The notes below the pieces were generated by a model. The model saw only the letters and a program-made list of their open reading frames with translations, was not told the origin of the DNA and made no database searches. A stretch of DNA of 43,240 nt from Thermoplasmata archaeon (lineage in GTDB: Archaea; Thermoplasmatota; Thermoplasmata; RBG-16-68-12; JAGMCJ01): the NCBI GenBank assembly GCA_023136265.1, contig JAGLRN010000101.1:1-43240 (forward strand), given 5' to 3'. Position numbers and translations under genes: made by a program. This document shows, in pieces, positions 38,977 to 43,240 of the stretch (positions are counted from its first letter, which is position 1; each line of letters begins with the position of its first letter).

Positions 38977-39056
38977 GCAATGTCACCTCAATTGATGATG
39001 GCCGCTCTCTCCACATACACAAAGAAGTTGCTTGACTGTAGGATGTTCCACGACTG

Positions 39057-39358
39057 AAAAAACGGGTGAGAGTGGCAAGACTTCATCCTGAATCCTAGAT
39101 GCCGTCTCGCCACTCTCGGAAGGGCAGAAGGTCGGGGAGATCCCGCAGAGGGGGGGCTCTGCGTCAATGGACCATCCCCTCTTCATCGAGACTACTGAGA
39201 CACCTTGGCGAAAAGACACTCCACTCTGTTCATCCAGGGGCCAAAAAGTCCATAGGTGGTCATGCAAGATGCGGGAGCAATCGGGGTAGATTCCTCGACG
39301 CCATGTCTTTGGCCAACGTGGTCCTCTTGTCATAGTCTCAAAGCCCACCTTTCTAGAA
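39057..39358 (-). ncRNA. Candidate structured RNA or regulatory leader on the minus strand
   Basis: A minus-strand TATA box GATTTTATAG (39380-39389) predicts a start near 39358. Downstream are a hairpin CGCAGAG/CTCTGCG (39144-39163) with a C6 loop, then a 14-pair stem: GAGAGTGGC-G-AGAC with GTCT-T-GCCACTCTC (39117 back to 39068). The single irregular pair is G-U in this strand but an A/C mismatch in the other, which favours minus-strand RNA. A run of six T follows at 39062-39057, like a terminator or attenuator, 80 bases before the gene starting at 38976. Function unknown. Confidence 0.4.
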
Positions 39359-39379
39359 GCGTGCTTACTTGAGAATGGA

Positions 39380-39389
39380 CCTATAAAAT
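39380..39389 (-). promoter_or_regulatory. Minus-strand TATA box for the candidate RNA
   Basis: Reads GATTTTATAG on the minus strand. It also reads CTATAAAATC on the plus strand, so it could work either way. Confidence 0.4.
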
Positions 39390-39401
39390 CGTTTCTCACA
39401 G

Positions 39402-39419
39402 GTTATCACCACGGATAAC
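39402..39419. repeat. Inverted repeat GTTATC-N6-GATAAC
   Basis: Perfect 6-base arms, next to the TATA box at 39380. Related to the repeat at 39644 (both start GGTTATCA). Confidence 0.35.
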
Positions 39420-39643
39420 AAGACATATCATGAACCGTGCGAAGTTGCAGGGATGATACACAGATGCGACTTCCGAGGCACCGGAACCTAACACATCGTG
39501 AGATGTGACGAAGAAGGTGGAGATTGCGGAGAAGGAACACCGCCTCTGTGTGAAAGGCGTCAGCTTTTCCTTCCCATCTTGGTCGGTGTGGTGCATATTG
39601 TACTGGCAAGTCCATGATTCCGAGCAAAACCCAGGTAGTGTGG

Positions 39644-39659
39644 TTATCAACGGTGATAA
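39644..39659. repeat. Inverted repeat TTATCA-ACGG-TGATAA
   Basis: Perfect 6-base arms, just upstream of an AT-rich GGCTTATTAG (39672-39681) that may be the TATA box of the membrane wHTH gene. Candidate operator for self-regulation. Confidence 0.35.
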
Positions 39660-39737
39660 ACATCTAGGAAGGCTTATTAGATGCCAAGCTCGTTTTGTCG
39701 CCACGAAAACAGAAGGTGTCCATTTGGCAGTAGTGTC

Positions 39738-40403
39738 ATGTCCGAAGAGTTGAAGGTGCAAGAGTTGAGGCCTGAGGAAGTTGAGTTCAAGATCCTGAAG
39801 GGGCTTGCCGATGGGATGAGAACCCCTGGCCGGCTCTCTGACAACACGCAGATAGGGAGCTCGGTACTGGGCCCGACTCTGAAAAGGCTGATGAAGGAAC
39901 ACCTAGTCGAGCCATCCAGAATGGTCCATCCGAGGGGTCGCAAGGATTCGGCGATGATCATGTACAGGCTGACCCCTGCGGGACTCAAGAAGCTCAACTC
40001 TCGCCTTGACGATATGACAGAGACTAACGAACCCTCGGCGGAAGAGATACTCAGAGAGATTGAAGGTCTAGAACTGGATTTGCTCGATACAGATCCGTTA
40101 CTCACCGGCAGAGCTGAAGCTGAGGCCGATGAAAACTCAGACGGCAGAAGGGTTGGAAGATTCTACTGGCACACAGGACTGATCCTGATAGTCGTAGGTG
40201 TTGTGGGTTTCGTCGGGTTCTCCCTGCTTCACGACATCTTCGAGATACCAATTGCCGGTGAGGCCTTCGATGAATTCGGGAGCATCAACCAACTGGCGGT
40301 TCTGCTAGGAGTCATCTTACAGGCATTTGGGATAACGTTCCTGTTCCTCTCAGAATTCGCGCATAACACAGATCCACGCTTGCCTGATTCACAGACGTTC
40401 TAG
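39738..40403 (+). CDS. Membrane-anchored winged-helix protein
   Basis: A 221-residue protein. Residues 12-90 are a winged helix: EEVEFKILKGLADGMRTPGR, SVLGPTLKRLMKEHLVEPSR, then a wing ending MYRLTPAGLKKL, similar to PadR/MarR-type folds. An acidic linker (EEILREIEGLELDLLDTD) leads to two transmembrane helices at about 150-172 and 187-210. An HTH tied to the membrane suggests direct coupling of an envelope signal to transcription. The ATG at 39738 begins the HTH; the frame extends upstream to 39681 without similarity. An inverted repeat at 39644 may be its operator. It converges on the surface protein gene with a 24-base gap. Confidence 0.75.
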   Translation: MSEELKVQELRPEEVEFKILKGLADGMRTPGRLSDNTQIGSSVLGPTLKRLMKEHLVEPSRMVHPRGRKDSAMIMYRLTPAGLKKLNSRLDDMTETNEPSAEEILREIEGLELDLLDTDPLLTGRAEAEADENSDGRRVGRFYWHTGLILIVVGVVGFVGFSLLHDIFEIPIAGEAFDEFGSINQLAVLLGVILQAFGITFLFLSEFAHNTDPRLPDSQTF

Positions 40404-40427
40404 AGGCTGGCTCGATTTCAGAGAAGG

Positions 40428-43240
40428 CTAGCTATCAGTAGCCTCTGAGCACTTCCTTTGCGTCCTCCTGGACCGAGTCAGTCTTCTCACAAACGGAACT
40501 AGTCCAGTCAACACTATCGGCAAGATGAGATGCTCAAACTCCGGTATTCTCTCGATGGCGATCTCGTAATCCAACGTCTCCTGCCTCCAAATCCACGGAA
40601 GCTCGCCATCGCCTGAACCGGAGTAGGTCGACGTGAGGTGTGTTTTCGTATTAGTGTCAGATGTCAGAGTGACTTCAGACCATGAGCTGCCACCCCAAAC
40701 CTTACAGTATATTTGGTTCCCTCTCATGTAGAATGCGTAAAGATTGTCGTTCGTTGTGAGAAGGCTGAGGGTCGGATAGAAATTGTACTGGCTGTTCGTC
40801 TCTGGATCGGACGAGCCATCCGTCCAGGATCCCGATGTCTCCCTGTACATATACTGGATGTAGCCACTCGAGTCCGAGTATATCAAATGAAGAGTCTGCG
40901 ATGAGTCCGCAACGACGGAGGGTCCCATCTTGTCCTTGGTTCCCGCGGTCGTGGCTATGCTGGCTTCGTTCGTGTCCCAGGAGGAAGTCCCTGCATCATA
41001 GCCTCTTCCCTCTATGTTGCCGTCGGCATACCAGACCACGTATATGTCTCCGCCAAGGAGCGGAGCGATTTGCGGGAACACGTAGTCGTTGGAGACGTCA
41101 CCGACGGTCCTCAGAACGGTTCTCGTGTCCCAGGCGGAGACGTCGTCCGTGTTAGTAGACCCGACTCCCGCGATGTTGTAGTTCGTTTCCTGACAGGAGG
41201 AAACGATCCATATGTAGCCTGTTGAGCTTCGCGAAATGAAGGCCACCTTGCTGTCCAGGTTGCTCCCCGAGACCGTGACCGTGTACTCGCTGCCCCAGGA
41301 GATGCTCGCTCCTGAGATCGTTCCTTTCCTCGTTATCACGGTCGCGTCACTGGCAGAGGTGTCGCCAACGATGTATATGGTGGAGTTGTCGCTATCGAGC
41401 CACACAGAAGCGTAGTTGACTCCTGAGGTGGAGAACGCCGAAACCGCGCTGTTGGACCAGCTTTCGCCCGAGGAGCTGTACTCGTACATAGTCTTCCCCT
41501 CGTCACCGTCGTAATAGAACGCCCAGAAGTACGTACCATCGTACACGATTTTTCTCTGGTGCGAATAGGCCGTGCTGCTAGCGGATGACGTCGTGCTCTC
41601 AATTACGTATATGCTCCTGGATTCCGTCCTCGTTGACCATGTCGTGTTGCTCCAGGCCTTATCGTGGTTGCGCGCCCAATCCGTGGTCTGGAAGAAAACT
41701 CTGGAGCTGTTGAGCTCTCCTAGGCGGGCCGCAGAAACGGAGACCTCTAGCTCTCGATCGCCAACTTCAGCCTCCACGGAACCGACGTTCTTCCAACGTC
41801 CAGTGTCCCATTCGAAGAGTTCCTTCGCGATTATCTTGCCACCGATTCCGGTGAGTTTCACCAGATAGTTGGCCCTCAGCCCGCCGACAGGATATCCTTG
41901 CGAGACCGAGGAATTCGTGTCAATGTAAACGAGTGCAACGTCTTCTCCAGCCACTCTGGGAATCCTTGAAGGTGGAGAGGGTTCGCCAGGCTCACCTGGG
42001 GAAACCTTCACCCTCTTCTCAGGAGTGAATAGCCCTCCAAGGATTTCACCCTTCACGGACAAGTACGCGAATACGTTCTGGTTGGAGAGATTCGTCGAAT
42101 AGCCGTTCATGTCCACGTTGGGGTTCTCCGTCAATTGCGTGTCAACGTCAACCAAAATCTCGTCTTGCCAATCACCGAAAAAGCCGTCGACGCGTTTCTC
42201 TGACGGTTTGGTCACGGCATAGGTCCTCTGTCCCTTTCCCAGTATCGTGACGGTAGCGTCCGCGTCCACGGATGCCAGGGAGACCTCAACGAATTCCCCT
42301 GGCACAATGGTCTGCGGATTGACCGATACGTACTTCCTGACCGTTGTGTCGGCGGGAACCACGAAGGGATCGATGGGATGCAGGGAGAAGTTCCCGACCT
42401 TGCGAAAGTTCAGGCCCTCGACCTCGATGTCCGACCCGAAGGCCCTGAGCCTCAGCTCGAGTATGTACGGCGTCGACATGTCCAGAACTCCTCTGCCCAG
42501 CAGACCAGTCTGGACCACTCGTAGGGCCCCGAATCGAGGGCCAAAGGGCACCTGGGACCAGGACGACGCGCCATCGTAGTTGTCCATACTGATTCTAACC
42601 TGGAAGTTCTCTGATATCGCTTCAATCTGGTCGGGAAAGAGCTGGACCTCCATACCGTTCTCCGCCACTGCCGCTCCGCAGCTCCCGATGGATCGCCATG
42701 CGCTCCAGTTGTGCGGGTCGGTCCCTTGAAACGTGGCAACTCTAGTGTAGCTTACCGAGCCTTCTGATCCTGCAATCTGGACCAGTCTCTCGGCACCGAT
42801 GTCCTGTGCCCGGTAGCCAGTTTGCGAATCCCCGTCCATGTCGATGAAGATGTAGACGGAGTCCAAACCGTCGGGGTCTTCGAGAATCGTTCCCCTTGCA
42901 CCAACGTAGATGGAGACGTAGCCATTCTCACTCAAGAGGGCGAACTCCCTGATGTCGACATCTTGGTCCGATGTCGAGGAGCCTTGGGAGTACGCGGGCA
43001 CTCCGCTCCAGTCTGAGAACTTACCATCTATCTTGATTGAGGTCGCCGGGCCCGGCGGGGATTCCGGGATCAGTACCGTGATTGAGGCGAACAGAACCAC
43101 AAGAGAGATGATGATGGTGGAGGACCTCCGCATGACTCCCTTCCTCTGGAGGCCCCTGCCGTTGGGCAGCGTTCCTTTTATGAAGCCGTTGGTGCGACCG
43201 TTCGTGCGGCCATTCACCCTGCCATTCACTCGGCCGTTGA
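40428..43240 (-). CDS. Large cell-surface protein with N-terminal Asn-Gly-Arg repeat and PEF-type C-terminus (5' partial)
   Basis: At least 936 residues; the frame is open through the right edge, so the start lies outside. The visible N-terminus is a run of NGRV/NGRT units, then NGFIKGTLPNGRGL, a basic stretch and a transmembrane helix (about 20 residues, STIIISLVVLFASITVLI). Outside are two DOMON/CBM9-like domains (IKIDGKFSDWSGVPAY and VDGFFGDWQDEILVDVD), then a long beta-rich region with repeated Ser/Thr/Tyr-rich blades like a BNR/sialidase propeller. The end reads IPEFEHLILPIVLTGLVPFV followed by an Arg-rich tail, the layout of archaeosortase PEF-CTERM substrates. Probably an exported, surface-anchored glycoprotein binding sugars or other ligands. 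No catalytic residues identified. Confidence 0.8.
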   Translation of the reverse strand, partial: NGRVNGRVNGRTNGRTNGFIKGTLPNGRGLQRKGVMRRSSTIIISLVVLFASITVLIPESPPGPATSIKIDGKFSDWSGVPAYSQGSSTSDQDVDIREFALLSENGYVSIYVGARGTILEDPDGLDSVYIFIDMDGDSQTGYRAQDIGAERLVQIAGSEGSVSYTRVATFQGTDPHNWSAWRSIGSCGAAVAENGMEVQLFPDQIEAISENFQVRISMDNYDGASSWSQVPFGPRFGALRVVQTGLLGRGVLDMSTPYILELRLRAFGSDIEVEGLNFRKVGNFSLHPIDPFVVPADTTVRKYVSVNPQTIVPGEFVEVSLASVDADATVTILGKGQRTYAVTKPSEKRVDGFFGDWQDEILVDVDTQLTENPNVDMNGYSTNLSNQNVFAYLSVKGEILGGLFTPEKRVKVSPGEPGEPSPPSRIPRVAGEDVALVYIDTNSSVSQGYPVGGLRANYLVKLTGIGGKIIAKELFEWDTGRWKNVGSVEAEVGDRELEVSVSAARLGELNSSRVFFQTTDWARNHDKAWSNTTWSTRTESRSIYVIESTTSSASSTAYSHQRKIVYDGTYFWAFYYDGDEGKTMYEYSSSGESWSNSAVSAFSTSGVNYASVWLDSDNSTIYIVGDTSASDATVITRKGTISGASISWGSEYTVTVSGSNLDSKVAFISRSSTGYIWIVSSCQETNYNIAGVGSTNTDDVSAWDTRTVLRTVGDVSNDYVFPQIAPLLGGDIYVVWYADGNIEGRGYDAGTSSWDTNEASIATTAGTKDKMGPSVVADSSQTLHLIYSDSSGYIQYMYRETSGSWTDGSSDPETNSQYNFYPTLSLLTTNDNLYAFYMRGNQIYCKVWGGSSWSEVTLTSDTNTKTHLTSTYSGSGDGELPWIWRQETLDYEIAIERIPEFEHLILPIVLTGLVPFVRRLTRSRRTQRKCSEATDS
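43183..43240 (-). repeat. Asn-Gly-Arg coding repeat
   Basis: Imperfect 12-base units coding NGR-V/T, still running at the window edge. It is coding and in frame with the surface protein, so not a CRISPR array. Confidence 0.7.

Larger units (their letters stand above)
38977..39737. other. 760-base intergenic region with structured elements
   Basis: No gene that I trust. A 116-codon minus frame (38983-39333) is open but has a non-protein-like composition. The region has a minus-strand TATA box, two stem-loops, a T-run, and two inverted repeats with TTATC/GATAA arms. Confidence 0.5.

Noticed and set aside
38983-39333. Minus frame in the intergenic region
   Set aside because: Composition is rich in Ser, Pro, Trp and Cys and poor in Lys, Asp and Ala relative to neighbours, and a hairpin plus T-run lies inside it. 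Kept only as an alternative to the RNA idea.
39396-39902. 168-codon minus frame overlapping the membrane wHTH gene
   Set aside because: Overlaps the recognisable HTH on the other strand and has no family features.
43183-43240. Short direct repeats at the right edge, considered as CRISPR
   Set aside because: Units are 12 bases, without spacers, and in frame with a protein, so they are a coding repeat.
1-43240. Search for tRNA, rRNA and transposable elements
   Set aside because: No cloverleaf with GTTCGANNC-type arm in gaps, no rRNA-like stretch, and no transposase or terminal inverted repeats seen by eye; a computed scan (tRNAscan-SE, Infernal, ISfinder) could still find weak ones.

Overview
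The window looks like part of an archaeal chromosome, most likely from an uncultured Thermoplasmata-type euryarchaeote. This is inferred, not proven. Supporting signs are TATA boxes about 25-35 bases ahead of many start codons, leaderless or short-leader genes mixed with GGAGG/GGTGA ribosome sites, a tungsten aldehyde oxidoreductase, small Ras/Rab-type GTPases, KaiC-like ATPases, STAND and TPR regulators with winged helices, and a surface protein with an Asn-Gly-Arg repeat and a PEF-type C-terminus. I saw no rRNA, tRNA, CRISPR array or transposase.

Region 1 (1-11.6 kb) is mostly redox metabolism. It starts with the end of a restriction-type SF2 helicase, a SixA-like phosphatase and a lone HypE. 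An aldehyde oxidoreductase locus follows: FAD/NAD oxidoreductase, four-cluster ferredoxin, tungsten AOR and MoaD-like carrier. Then come a giant DUF2339 membrane protein with three internal repeats, a zinc alcohol dehydrogenase and a reverse rubrerythrin.

Region 2 (11.6-15.6 kb) is an acyl-CoA cluster. A family I CoA-transferase-like pair (A, B) is divergent from an SDR / thiolase / DUF35 operon. The B subunit seems to lack the catalytic glutamate, so it may be a hydrolase like IpdAB.

Region 3 (15.6-40.4 kb) is a dense signalling island. On the minus strand lies a run of response regulator with a longin/roadblock-like tail, a 1358-residue PAS/GAF histidine kinase, a KaiC-like ATPase and a KaiC-like/MglA-like GTPase fusion, with a Rab-like GTPase just downstream. 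A second Rab-like GTPase stands divergent from a STAND-TPR regulator. A second kinase/CheY pair, a TPR-wHTH protein, single wHTH proteins, a P-loop-less RecA-like protein and a membrane-anchored wHTH follow. The most interesting reading is that two-component sensing here feeds small GTPases through roadblock and KaiC-like adaptors, in the manner of the bacterial Mgl polarity system. A repeated ATTATCA-N3-ATGATA element lies upstream of several of these genes.

Region 4 (40.4-43.2 kb) holds a large cell-surface protein that runs off the right edge. The 760-base gap before the membrane wHTH gene holds a possible structured minus-strand RNA with its own TATA box and a U-run.
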